A program made the position numbers and the translations under genes. From Serendipita indica DSM 11827 (Eukaryota > Basidiomycota > Agaricomycetes > Sebacinales > Serendipitaceae): a DNA stretch of 64,000 bases. Numbering within the stretch: the stretch's first letter is position 1; every line of letters starts with the position of its first letter. The notes beneath the pieces are model-generated. The model did no database searches and was not told the DNA's origin. It saw nothing but the letters and a program-made list of their open reading frames with translations. Location of the stretch: NCBI GenBank assembly GCA_910890315.1, contig CAJVGD010000002.1:2777226-2841225 (forward strand). Direction: 5' to 3'. Positions 1-10,869 of this stretch are shown in pieces.

Positions 1-1754
1 GCTCGCGGTTTCTTCTCTCGGGATCCTTGCTGCTTGATTCCACTTGATTTCTTGGATGGCTTGCCCGATGAAGTTCTTCCATGCGCACCCAGGGGTTTGC
101 GGTTGAAGTGGGAGAAACCTTCATCGGCACTATCCTCGTCGTCCTCCGGTGGGTGAGGTTCTGGCGGCAGCTCCTTCTTTACATCAGTAACGGTGCGGCT
201 CTTTCCCATCGCGCGTTCAAAGTGAGTGCGTCGCCTTGCTTCAAACTCTGCCTCCTTTCCACGTGCAGTTCGCCACATATAAACAGAACCGTCTCGCGTC
301 TCGCGCCAGAAATCACGAAAGTCCATGGCGTTGAGAAAGGCTGGGCCTTTGGGCGTCATTTCTGAACGATCTGCCTTCCGGTATGGGATATACGAGAAGC
401 AGCTTACGTGGAGAAATGCAAAGAGCCTAAGAGATGTGAATGTAAACTCTCGGATGCCAACTTGAAACGCACATCATCTCAAATGTCTGCAAAAGAGCTG
501 CAAATCCGACATTGATATCTCGCGCGGTCATATATTTAGTCTGAGTCAATGTCATAAGTGGGACTACCCGAAGAATGGAGGGACATACATCCTTGATGAC
601 GTCGAAGGAGTGCAAAGCGCTCAAAAAGGCGGTTTGCCAGAACATCAAAAAGATAATGGCTTTGATGGAGAAGAGCTGGAGTATGGGCCGATGCTGCTTG
701 ATTCTGTCCGAGATGGACAGGTAGAACTGAATCAGGCAGTACATTGCCACCGTCACTGACAAAGAGACGATGATCAGAATCTAAGGAGGAAATGAGAATT
801 GAAAATCCAAATGTGTTGGAGCGCGTACCCATACACTGCCAAAGCGCGGACTCCAGGATGCCTCGCAGTAAATACCTATCATGTTCATAATGATTGCTGC
901 CTACAAGAATAGTCAGATTCAATCCATCGGTATAGATTTACGCACAAAGGTGGTCAAAGGTCTGACCCAGCAATATTGAAGGATGGCCCATTTCATGAGC
1001 TGAAGAAAGTAGAGACCATCCTACGCCTTGTCAGATCCAAAAATTTTGCTCTGAAGGTCACATACCGGCTTTCTTTTCACCCATCCAAAAGGCCAGGCCC
1101 ATTTCTGAAGCTTGTAGGTCCGGAAGTACTCTTTTTGCTCTGCCTGGGTAGGTGCGAGGTATTGTAAGAGGAGATAAAAGAAGGCGGCGAGAATAATGCC
1201 CTCGTAGGCGTCACGAATAAGGCTGAGAGGAATAGCGTGATTCTGTTCATCGACACGGGTAAGCGCTCCGCAATGAAGGCCCGACTTTGAGTGCTCACCC
1301 AGAAGAAATAGCAACCGCAGCTGATAATCGCGTAGATTGGAACCATGAGGAGTAGTCTTACAATCTGACGTTGTTGTCGTCGATTGGTGTACCAGGAAAG
1401 GTGCTACAGGCGGCAATGTTAGAAACGCCGCAGGTGGCTGCCAAGTGCTGTAACTAGCCTTGATAATCAACCAAATCGAGACTGCTGTTGCGACTATGGC
1501 AAAAAAGCTAGCAACAATCCATCCGACCTGAGCAGTCAGGTTAGGAGGCGGCAATTAGTAGATGATTTCAAACGACGTACATGATGGGCTGGCCAGCGCA
1601 ATGAATATTAGCCATAAAGTAAAATAATCAACGATAAATACTTACCCTGAAAGGTCAGGACGCCATTCTGGAAGAGTGGCGGCGCTTCATGGACCTCTGC
1701 GTGCGTCGGACATGCTCCAGGCGGAGCGGTGGTCGTATGCGTAGCTTCCGCCAT
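1..1754 (-). CDS. TMEM184/DUF300 (Ost-alpha-like) multipass membrane protein, 3' end cut by window edge
   Basis: The reverse strand encodes a polytopic membrane protein of the organic solute transporter alpha/TMEM184 (DUF300) family. The start ATG is at 1754; exon 1 ends near 1646 with a GTAAGT donor and the protein resumes near 1531 with VGWIVASFFAIVATAVS, the first helix. Later exons carry family motifs: DAYEGIILAAFFYLLLQYL, a segment reading LMKWAILQYCWVRP, then SVTVAMYCLIQFYL and IIFLMFWQTAFLSAL. The C-terminal cytosolic tail (NAMDFRDFWRETRDGSVYMW, then an acidic/basic stretch) runs off position 1, so the stop is outside the window. Homologues act in vacuolar or endosomal membranes, but the transported substrate is not established for fungi. 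It is divergent from the VAM7-like gene with 137 bp between start codons. Family call is confident; function is not. Confidence 0.85.
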
Positions 1755-1891
1755 GGAATCTAAACGCCAAAGAGGCGTCTCTCGTCGCGTCTGACGACCT
1801 CTGGGACGCGCTAACGACTAGGGTGGGTGACCGGAGGGAGCAAGCGGTGAAAGCCACTTTGGACCGCCCACAAACTGTGAATTACCAAAGG
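1755..1891. promoter_or_regulatory. Bidirectional promoter region between TMEM184-like and VAM7-like genes
   Basis: Only 137 bp separate the two divergent start codons, so both 5'UTRs and core promoters must lie here or overlap the coding starts. No clear TATA box is visible. An in-frame upstream ATG for the plus-strand gene lies at 1823. Confidence 0.5.
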
Positions 1892-2973
1892 ATGGCGACA
1901 GCAATCCAAAGCGTAGCAATCACTGGAACAAAGGACCGTACAAGTCCTAAACCACACACAGTCTATGAAATCACCGTCACCACGCCGATGCGCTCATGGC
2001 AAATGTGGCGACGGTACTCGGAATTTGACGACTTGCACGACGAGCTCGTCAAAACATGCTCAGCAGCACCTCCAGCGCCTCTCCCGGGCAAGCACTTCTG
2101 GTCCTTGAAGAGCAGCTTTCACAACGAGGCGCTGATCCAGGAGCGCAAGGCCGGGCTGGAGACATACCTGCGTGCCATTATCGCGTCCAAGGATTCTCAG
2201 TGGAGAGACAACGCTGCATTTAGACAGTTCTTGGGTGTCCCAACGTCCAAGTACCAGGAAGCCCAGGCAGCGAAATCGGTTGGCCCCGTGTTCTCCACGG
2301 CGTCATGGATCGAGGAGCATTCAGAACTCCAGACGCTTGCGAGAAACGTTCGAGCATCTCTTAACAAGCGCGATTCACTCTGGGACTCCGGTGACACGCG
2401 CGCGTCGAGCTCGTCCAACATTCAGGCGAAACGACAGCTCGCCGACCTTGCCGACCGCGTAGGCAATCTAGCAAAGGGACTACAATCCCTGAGCGAGGCA
2501 GGACTCAGCCCCGGAGAACTCCAACGCCGTACGGATATGGTGACAAAGCTGCAAGACGACTGCGAGCAGCTGACGCGCATCGTCGCTATTGCGCGTAACC
2601 CCAACCGACGAGCAAACGCACCTACCTCAGCGGATGCGATGCCCTCTGGTAGTGCACGTTCAAACCTGCTCAGCGGGCAACTCGTCCCGTCACGCGCGTG
2701 TTCGGTGCGCCTCAGCATGCCCCCGAAGAAACGGCAGAAACGCGTCCTTTGGACAACAAGGGATTGCTACAGCTTCAGAAGCAAAAGATGGACGACCAAG
2801 ACTCGCAGCTCGACAATCTCTCCGCCATCCTACAGCGGCAGATGCACATTGGAATGGCGATTTCAACAGAGGTAGAGGAACAGAACAAGATTTTGGACGA
2901 GATGAACGAAGACGTTGACCGGGTCACGGACAAGCTGAAGCGGGGTAATAAACTCATGACCAAGATTTCCTAG
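1892..2973 (+). CDS. VAM7: VAM7-like vacuolar t-SNARE (PX domain plus SNARE motif), with one apparent frameshift
   Basis: Qc-SNARE for vacuole/endosome fusion. The N-terminal half is a PX domain: phosphoinositide-binding MWRRYSEFDDLHDEL, then a proline-rich turn and the ERKAGLETYLRAII helix. The middle is a helical linker. The C-terminal part, ending RGNKLMTKIS, is the SNARE heptad region (QNKILDEMNEDVDRVTDKLK), with no membrane anchor, as expected for VAM7. Start 1892 (MATAIQSVAI) is preferred; an in-frame ATG at 1823 adds 23 residues without PX similarity. The PX and SNARE parts are in different frames: the frame breaks near 2674-2677, and one extra G in the GGG run would join them. No intron of the right length and phase is visible between 2594 and 2690. 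I read this as an intact gene with a sequence error. Confidence 0.85.
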
Positions 2974-3045
2974 ATTTACTTCATAATAATCTCATGGACG
3001 GATTTAATACACTAGAATTACAGCCTTAGACACCATACAGTAAGA

Positions 3046-5240
3046 TCAAAGACAAAATACTTCGGTGTGTAATGCGACTCCTCCAACTCGGGCTGCTCGG
3101 AGACCTAGCTTTGCGACGGTGTTTCTTGCCTCTGATACGAGTGAATGAGGTCCACTTGCAGCAATTCCTATCCCCCCAGTACCGTGCGAGGCTCCAGAGA
3201 CAAACTCATCTAGCATGTCGGCAATCGAAGGCTTCTCCATCGTGGCCTCGCTATTGGGTATATCTGGAACTTGCTCAGGATCACACAAGCAAGTGACGAA
3301 AAACTTGATGTGAAGCTCCAGTGATGGATCTTTCGCAGCTGCAGTGGCGACGTCGTCTAACTGTGATGCAAACCACTTAATCGCTCCTATGCAGATTAAA
3401 GGGTCAGTGCATTACCAATTCACTGAGAAGGACTCACCAAACGACTTGATGCACCAAGCCAACTCGATCTTATTCGTCCGTTCTCCATAGGGTCGACCCA
3501 GTCTGACAATCCTCCCAACGAGATCATCCAATACTCCAAGAGTGAACGTAATCCCAGCTCCACCTGCGACAAGGAGGACGTGCTCATATGTCCCCAAGTC
3601 GAAACTAATCCCACCGTACGGGCCATCAAGCATGACCGTAATCTGCTGCTCCGGGAGCTTATCATCACAACATTGTTCTTCCGTGGAATGATCATCGATC
3701 GCTTGCGCAAAGGCGTTGAGAGAGCGCGTCCAATCACCAACGACGCGCGCGGCGAGGAAAATCTGTCCGTGCGAGGATGAGATGGTAGAAATGTTGGCGG
3801 GTGCGTTGCAAATGGAGAGAGCATGGGATTCAAAGACGCGGCCTCCGTAGAGCGCACGCACTCGGACGTGTTGACCTGCAACCCACCCAAAGTCGCATCC
3901 ATCAACGTTAATCTGGAAGTAGAGAGCTGTTAGCAAGTGAGCTTGATATAGAGGGACAGAAGACGGACAAAGGTTATCTGGCTATCCGGGGCGGACAAGG
4001 TGGCGGGCTTGAAGCGGAAGCGGAAGAGGCGCATCAGCATATCCAAGGCGTAAAAGGCAATGGCTGGGAATATCCACGGTTGAGCATATGGCGTGTGATA
4101 GCAGACAAGCACAAAAAATGCAATAAAGCCAACAATACTGATTCAAGTCAGCATAATACTCGGTTCCTGTGGTAGAATCAACGAACTGTGTCATGAAAAA
4201 GAACTGGTATGCTAGCTTCCGGACGGGTTTGACTGAGGTGAGGACGATCAAACAGAGGATAGCATATGCTGCCAAGCCTCTCATTTCCTTATCTTGATTA
4301 AACTTGACACCAATCCTGAGGTGACTTTGTATCCATAGAGCCCCATGAATGGTCGCCGAGAGGAATATAGCGCGGCCAGACCAGCGGTGTAAGAAATTGA
4401 GTTTTTCGTAGCCACGGCCCATCAAGGTTGCTAAGATATTGTTCTTCGTGGCGAGAAGAAAGACAAGAGGCAGTTGTGCGACTGCAAGGAACCCTGGAGC
4501 GGGCTCAGCGAATATGCCTCAGAGGATAGAGCACGGCTAACCTGCCCTGTTGGCATTTGTTCGTAACTGTGCATCCTTGAGAATGCAAGCCAACAGCGTA
4601 CTCAGGTAACCGAGAAGAAGAATGACTAGCAAGACCCCCAAGACTGGTCAGTAGTTGGCCAATAACAGCGTGATAAATTTGGCTCACTCTGCCCGACGTC
4701 CAGTCTGAGAAAGGGAGGTTCATACAAGCTCCAACCCGCCAGCGCGCTCATCCATCCGCGCAATCGCGTTGCCGGTCTACGGCTTGATTGACCAGAGGAG
4801 TGCTTTTCGCTCGAGGTTGCAGTGTCGATACTTTCATAAGACGTAGGTCCATAGTCCTCTCCAACACCTCGGAGCGCAGCCCAAAGCCGACCAGTCTTGA
4901 TTGATCTGGCTATTCGAGGGCTGCTGATGAGGACGCAGAACACAGCAACAGAGACCCAAGTGTACGTAAATGCCTTTGCAAATGGCGGGTCCTGCTTGAA
5001 CGAGCTAGTAGCGAAAATGGCGCAGAATTCATTAGAGTGATAGCGGAGCAGCCAAGATAAACAAAACCCACTCGTACAACTGGAGCGACTCTGGGACGAT
5101 GGGGATGCCGTTCTCGTCGTAGGACATGTAGTGGAAGAGTTCAAGATGCGAGTTGCGGATTATCTCGACGTTTATATGCTTGCTTCGGCTGGGCACCCTT
5201 CCCTTCCCAGCCTCACATAGAAGTTAGCGGTGGAGGACAT
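3046..5240 (-). CDS. Ferric/cupric reductase, FRE/NOX family transmembrane metalloreductase
   Basis: Multi-exon gene for a plasma-membrane flavocytochrome that reduces extracellular Fe(III)/Cu(II) using cytosolic NADPH. The ferric reductase membrane domain has two haem-ligand pairs with HX13H spacing: HRWSGRAIFLSATIH, and HIVGFIAFFVLVCYH (the latter created by splicing out the intron near 4190-4143). It is followed by an FAD-binding barrel (VAGQHVRVRAL) and an NADPH-binding lobe (LLVAGGAGITFTLGVL), ending ...VALHTEVFCL at 3046. The usual FAD signature HPF(T/S) reads HALS here, which is unusual. The first exon (MSSTANFY) starts at 5240 and is spliced to IIRNSHLELFHYM; if this exon is wrong, the next ATG is near 5128. 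It starts only 14 bp after the stop of the upstream BIM1-like gene, and both belong to a three-gene same-strand metal cluster. Confidence 0.85.
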
Positions 5241-5254
5241 GTGTATTCAAGTAA

Positions 5255-6172
5255 TTAGAGCATGGACGACACTAGGCCTATCAGAGCGAGAATAGAGGCC
5301 CCAGTTGCTGCCGAGATACTTCGCTCGGTACCACCGGTCGAGCTCGTCGTGGAGGATGATGCAGTGGGAGTTCCACTAGAGCCACCCGTTCCTGTACCAG
5401 TAGGTACATTATACTCGTTGGAGCACGTCACATTAGATGGAATCGTCGCATTGCTCAATAGAACAATATCCGCACACTAAAACTTGGGTTAGAAATCTCG
5501 TCCCCTCCTTGTAGATTATCGACTCACCTGGAACAGGTTTCCATCGCCGCCTGCATACTGGACAGCTAGAGTTGCTGGAGTCCCCTCTGTGACATTCTGG
5601 TAGCCAATCGACTTGACATTTACTCCAATGCAAATGTCTTCACCGTCGACTTGGAAAAAGTCACGCACAGGGGCTTGGGTTTGGCCTGTCGTGGAGTTTG
5701 TAAAGTCGGAGATGTTGGTCGGGTTTGTTTTGAACGAGATCATTACGCGAACTGTACCAATCTGTCGTCAGGCCCAACTTAGAGCTCAGACCACAAAGTG
5801 GGACGCACCATTGGCTTGCTCGTGCTCACTCGCGAGTTTGATGTATGCTGCACCTAGGGGAAACGGCACCCGTTCGCCGACAGTGTCAAACCCGCCTGTG
5901 GAAGTCTATTAGATCGAATCCGAGCCATTTGTGCTATAGGGCACAGGCGCACCGCATGGGGCTGTCGGTTCCTTAGTCTATTATTAGAGTCAGTACAGAT
6001 CTCTAGGGCGTCCAGCTCGACCTACCTCGTCAAACCCTCGACTGGCGGGGTACGTGAGCTGGAAATGGGCAGAAGCATAGCCTAGAGAACCATCAGAGGT
6101 TTGTATCGGTGAACGCGGACACAATCTACCCAGGAGCGCTGCAAATGCGAAAAGGTGGGCAACAGTGAGCAT
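5255..6172 (-). CDS. BIM1-like copper acquisition protein (X325/LPMO-like, GPI-anchored)
   Basis: Secreted LPMO-like copper-binding protein of the X325/BIM1 family (PF20238). Splicing five or six exons gives a signal peptide (MLTVAHLFAFAALLGYASA) and a predicted mature N-terminus His-Phe-Gln-Leu, so the amino-terminal histidine can form the copper brace. The next motif, YPASRGFDE...PTAPCGGFD, is the family hallmark. The body includes DFFQVDGEDICIGVNV and a cysteine pair (LFQCADI, NVTCSNEY). The C-terminus is a Ser/Thr/Gly-rich stalk and a hydrophobic tail (ATGASILALIGLVSSML) typical of a GPI signal. In Cryptococcus, BIM1 helps copper import through a CTR transporter; here a CTR gene lies just upstream and a metalloreductase just downstream on the same strand. 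The X325 call is strong; a role in copper uptake is inferred from family and context. Confidence 0.85.
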
Positions 6173-6297
6173 CGTGGGGGAGTCAAGATTTCGACAATTG
6201 GTAGTCTTTTATATCCTGTCGGGTGGCAACCTCCAGCCGTAGAAACGATAATTATAGACGGAGAGTTTCAACACAGAGATATTGATTGATTACAAGA

Positions 6298-7028
6298 CTA
6301 GTGGTCTACATGGGCGGAAGCATAGGCAAGTCTCCCAAAGAGAACCTCTCCAGTACCGAGACCGAGGAGTATAGAGAGAATGAAAGAGGCGTTGAAAGTC
6401 CTTCAAAGATGCAATTAGATCAATTTAATATTGTTGTGGTGGGTACTCACATCACGGTCAGCATCAGCGCATAGGTTATGGCGGTCTGGCAGACTACGAA
6501 CGCTCCCCGAGCGAGGTCGTGAGAGAGAATGAATGGAGGGATTGCTTCGCGAGAGAAGCGTGCTGTAGGCTGCGTCTGGCGCTTCGAGCCACTGGCCGGT
6601 CTGATGTTGATCTCGCCCAGCTTTTCCTCCTCTGAACGCGACTTGTCTGAAAGTTCGACGAATCGACGTGTAATAGCTGATCGTGCACTATTCACCGCAA
6701 AGAGACATTTGTGCTATCAGTCCTGTGCCCTTGAAACGACGAATAAGACTCACCGCTGTGCCCACCAGAGTTCCATAAGGCGGCGCATCGCAGCGAGCCA
6801 TCTGTCGAGAATTGCAAGCATAAAGAGGCCGATGCATGCACCAAAGATGGCGCCTGGCTTTCTGGGGATCCAGTTCTTGAAGAGGAGGGTATCTCCTGGC
6901 GTGAAATGAAGCCAAGGAACCATCATGACCATACTGGAATCTGAGCTTCCAGACGTGGGTCCATGGTCGTGCTGTGCAGCGGCGTGCTGAGCGGTGAGCG
7001 CAAGGACGAGGAGTGGGAGAGTGAGCAT
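6298..7028 (-). CDS. CTR-family high-affinity copper transporter
   Basis: Three exons encode a Ctr (PF04145) copper transporter. Exon 1 gives a signal-like N-terminus (MLTLPLLVLALTAQHAAA), a His/Met-bearing ectodomain (QHDHGP, SSMVMM), then PWLHFTPGDTLLFKNW and TM1 (AIFGACIGLFMLAIL). Exon 2 holds the cytosolic loop, and TM2 (FVVCQTAITYALMLTVM) contains a YALMLTVM stretch in place of the usual MxxxM pore motif. The last small exon, reached by a GTGAGT intron near 6450-6402, gives TM3 with the packing motif GLGTGEVLFG and a tail ending SAHVDH. The stop is at 6298-6300. The stop-proximal exon is supported by the match to the TM3 pattern. CTR proteins form trimers that import Cu(I), so a neighbouring reductase and a copper-binding surface protein fit a single uptake route. 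Confidence 0.85.
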
Positions 7029-7480
7029 GGGTGGGGTGCAAGGTTTATGGGAGGCAATACACGGCCGCTCGCGTATTTATGCACTAGAGCCAAGGCCATT
7101 GGAGACCGAAGTAGCACATACACTGACAATTGTAATCTCCGATAAGCCCAGGCTGCAGAGATTCCTGGTCGTTGCTGGACAACTTGGACTTGGCATCATC
7201 AACCGCGTATAGACTCCTAAGCCAGCCAGCAACACGAAAACTACCGATATTGTCTAACATGCCTTGCAGATACTACGCTCAGTTCACCCGCCTTCGTATT
7301 CCCGAGCAGTCCTGGCCCTCTCACGCACATGGTTGAAATAACGTCAAGATACCAAGTATATGGCGGATGCGGCCAGGTTACCAGTTCAGGCGCTTTTTGA
7401 TAGAGGTTCCCAACCCAGTCTTAGGTGTACTCATCTGTAAATATATTCAAATAGAACAACGAATAAGGAGTTACACCTGA
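7029..7480. other. Intergenic region upstream of the CTR gene and downstream of the FunK1 gene
   Basis: No coding sequence is supported. The part next to 7028 is the CTR promoter; read on the minus strand it has a TATA-like GCATAAATACGCG at about 7070-7083. I did not find a convincing copper-response element by eye. The part near 7440-7520 may hold the poorly defined 3' end of the FunK1 gene. Confidence 0.4.
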
Positions 7481-7523
7481 TGCGGCCTTTTGTACTGTCG
7501 AACCCCCTTTTCGAAACATAGCC

Positions 7524-9739
7524 TCAGCAAGAAAACAGTTTAGTGAGCAGACTAACACATGGTTCTCCGACCTTTCGGAACTCTGGATCCCGCTCGAGTG
7601 TCAGAAAGAGTGAGCCTTGATATTCGACGAGGCAATTGAGGATGAGCCGCTGGAACACTTCACACAGGTATTCGGGATTATTCCGTTTCCTTTCGTCTTC
7701 AGAGTACTTGAGGTCGACCTTGAGGTATTCCCTCATTTGATCGAGCAGCTCGTTGACGGGCCCGTAGTCTTGGTGGAGAGGAAATGGCTCGGTGGTGTTG
7801 ACGTAGCAATGGTAGCGATGATCCTTTTGATCGTCCGTGAGGTTAGTCCAATACGACTGTAGCAACTCGCTCCGGCCTGAACCTTTGGGTTTGACTTGGA
7901 TCGACCACCACACCATGCACCAGAACACCGACTCGGCATCGTGCCGAAGAAGGTGCTCAAAATCTTTATCCGAGCGTTTTTCCCCTTTCGGATTGGCTTC
8001 AATTCCTCCTCGTTCTCCGGAAATCTCGTCAGTCGATCCGGAAGTAGTGACTGATAGCGAGAGATCAAGTCGGAATGAACTTGAGGTATCGCAGGTATTG
8101 TTTTATTGCCGGTCTGGTACACATTATTTCGCACCATGTACGCCATGAATATCGAAGTACCCTGGAAGCTTGTCAGCGGAGGAGTTATGGAGGAGCAGAG
8201 TACCACTACCGTTCGAGGCATACTGCTTTGGGTCTTGACTTCTTTATCTTGTCCACAGTCAAAGTCTGTCAGCAGAAGCGAGGTGGAAAGGCGATCCTCG
8301 ATCGTAGGTCTACACATATCCGGGTTATTCGTTGTACACCACATCATCACCTACTCACTCTTCCTGCGACTCAAGTAGACAATGGATGAAGCACATGTCC
8401 GAGTCCCGCAGATCAGGTGGGATGCATCGTGATTCCGGTTTGGTCATCTCTCGGAAGAGGATATTCCCAGAACTGAGATCCCGATGCACTATCTGTCGCT
8501 TCCGATGAAGCATACGTATCACTAAACAAGTTTTAGCAGACGAAGAAGCGTGCTAATAGACCACTGACCTTCTAAGACGTCGTACATGATCATCAACATC
8601 TGGCGGAAGGTTTTGACCTCCTGAAACTGCGTTCCTTTGTCAAGAAGAACTAGGCGCGTTTGACTAGATCAGATGTGGCAACCTCCTTGCCTTGATAAGT
8701 CACTTTTTGTTCAACGTGTTTGACGCGGACGCCAGGGAAGTACCCGCCCTTATGGATCTTGTTCAACAGATCTCCTTCTTTAAACCGTCGGTCAGGTTCC
8801 AGGTATTGTTCCTTTATAACCAATGAAGGATTTGTTGACTGCTCGAGGATTGTAGTCCTACGACCGATTGCATCGCCAACATAGAGGATGGAGAGATTCT
8901 CGTAGACTTCGTCAGAGGTGACAGTAAAAGTCGGAATAAGGGATTTGAGGTCGATAGTAATTGTTGGATCTGTATTTGGGTGATAGAGATGCCAAACGAA
9001 TGCGTAGATCAATAGGCGACCATTTCTCTCATTGAGTTTGACGATTGGCGAATGGTAGACCCTGGACGCGTTGGTGAAGAAGATAATGAGTTTGTCGCCT
9101 TTGATCCACAGGCCGGGTACGGAGACCAAGTCTGGTCGAGCTAGCAGGTTGAATGCCGTATACGCTCCTCCTTTTGCTTCCGTTTCTTCTTGGTTGTTAC
9201 CCGCTGACCGTGATTCCCCGGTCCCTCCCAAGTGCAACCAGGTGACTTGGTCGTCTTCAGGAGCTTTATCTGGATATTGTCTGTAGGCCGATATGTCTGG
9301 TCGACAACCAGTCACAGTTGGGTGCAGTTCAAGTGTCTGGTTCTCTGTTTCCAGAAATGCTATTCCGTATTCGTGCTCTAGAAGGATCGTCAATGTATAA
9401 ACTCGATGAGGTAGCTCGGAACATACGTTCAGCTTCTTGGATTGAAGCACTAATCTTGCTCAAATAGGTGACAATTTTGGAGTTTGTGGTCCAAGGCTTG
9501 ATAAGCTTCGCTTTTTTGAGCCACTCGCTGTCGCTATAATGCAAGGGACATAGATTGCGAATCATATCCTCAATCTGAATCTGCCGTTTGACTAGGGGAT
9601 ATACGTGCTTGCTCCACTCATCCCGCTTGTCGAAATTTATCACTGGTTTGAGTGGAAACTTGATGGGTGACGAATAAATCGGGGTGTTGGTTGCAACCTT
9701 GGGGGTGACTGGCCGAGGTTCTGGTGAATCCTGCTCCAT
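7524..9739 (-). CDS. FunK1 fungal-type protein kinase (two apparent frameshifts)
   Basis: Member of the basidiomycete-expanded FunK1 kinase family (PF17667). Start ATG at 9739 (MEQDSPEPRPV). The N-terminal region reaches the weak nucleotide-binding part (IKEQYLEPDRR). The catalytic loop is IVHRDLSSGNILF; the metal-binding site is LTDFDCG, where DFD replaces canonical DFG, a known FunK1 habit. GTSIFMAYMV and HDAESVFWCMVWW follow, both typical of the family. The frame breaks twice: near 8655-8675 (between EVATSD and TRLVLLDKG) and at 7965-7967 (before KDFEHLLRHD, an AAA run that would read through as AAAA). Both are repaired by one added base. The C-terminal end is uncertain: the frame stops at 7524, or a further exon could extend to about 7440. 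Function of FunK1 kinases is largely unknown. Confidence 0.75.
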
Positions 9740-10021
9740 CTTTCAAGTCGGTTGGGCCAAGGCCAGCCGTCCATGGTCAGAAACCAACGGCCTTGCGTGC
9801 GTACGATGGAAGCCTGGAAAACGAGGACTTGAAACAACTAAGCTTGACTAACGCGGCCGTACGCCCAAGAACTGCCCGTCGGCTGGAAGAGGCAAAGGTC
9901 AAACAGTCACTTACCACCTGACTGCATCCCTGCCCATGCACTCCTCAAGCCCATCTGGCCAGCCAGCAATGCAATGATTTTCGAAATGATCTTATAGTTC
10001 CTTCAGGCTCTACGTCGCAAT

Positions 10022-10613
10022 ATGGCGAGGCCGTCCATGTTCCACTCGTCAAATCGCCCAGCCTTCGCGTTCCCAAACTTGTACGTCAGATAATAACCGT
10101 TGTTATTAATGGTTTAACAACACCTAGGTACAAGTTCCACCAGACATCCACCCCTTCCAGACTCGGTCACGGCATACGTGCGCATATTCATACTTCAAGC
10201 GTGATCATTGCTGACGTTCGTTATATTTTGTCTATCCATACACTCTAGAAGAACATATCATAGGTCTAGAGAACAAAAGACGATCGACACTCGCAACAAA
10301 CGACGCCCGGCGCCTCGCCGTCCTGCAGAGACATGAGCACAAAAGGGAAGAACAACGTCTAGAACTGGAGAGGCTTAAGCGCCTCCAGCAAGAAGAGCAG
10401 GAGCGTATGCGGAAGGAGCAATTGCGCAAAGTGGCGCCGGGCTTTGATCCAAGCGTCGGGGCGCTGGTCCCAAAGAAATTTGGTGCGACTGCGAGTGCAG
10501 GCGCTTCAACGTCCTCCTTGATGCTCCCTCCGCCGCCGCCTGCAGCGGCACCCCAGAGAGACGTGGTGGCTGACTTGGTTGACCAATTGGCAGCACTAGA
10601 TGTGGCCCATTAA
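10022..10613 (+). CDS. Small coiled-coil protein of unknown function
   Basis: Three exons (10022-10080, 10128-10177, 10249-10613) with consensus splice sites give a 157-residue protein. It has a basic N-terminus (MARPSMFHSSNRPAFAF), a highly charged helix rich in Arg/Glu/Gln (about residues 45-100, e.g. RLKRLQQEEQERMRKEQ), the motif VAPGFDPSVGALVPKKF, a proline run, and a C-terminal helix DLVDQLAALDVAH. I do not recognise a named family. The clean splicing and the short conserved-looking motif argue for a real gene. It is convergent with the uL16m gene, 256 bp between stops. Confidence 0.65.
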
Positions 10614-10869
10614 GAATCTGTGCCTAGTCAATGAACGCATGTCGACCGTGTCTTTCGATCCTATCCTGTGATGAGAAGGGTTCGTTGATGGTTGAGAACA
10701 ACCACGACATGGTTGCGTCGATATTGCACGGTTACATCCTTCAAGGAAAGTGGTGGGATATCCACAGCCCTTGTACACACTCGTGCGATAATCCTTGCTA
10801 CGAAACGAGACCTTGAGTGACAATGCAGTTGGATTATACAGCGTCTATGCAAAGGTGAGATAGATATGA

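Noticed and set aside
1823-1891. Upstream ATG for the VAM7-like gene
   Set aside because: The extra 23 residues do not resemble a PX N-terminus; the ATG at 1892 is preferred.
2595-2673. Intron to explain the VAM7 frame break
   Set aside because: All GT...AG pairs in 2594-2690 have the wrong length modulo three or are too short; a missing G fits better.
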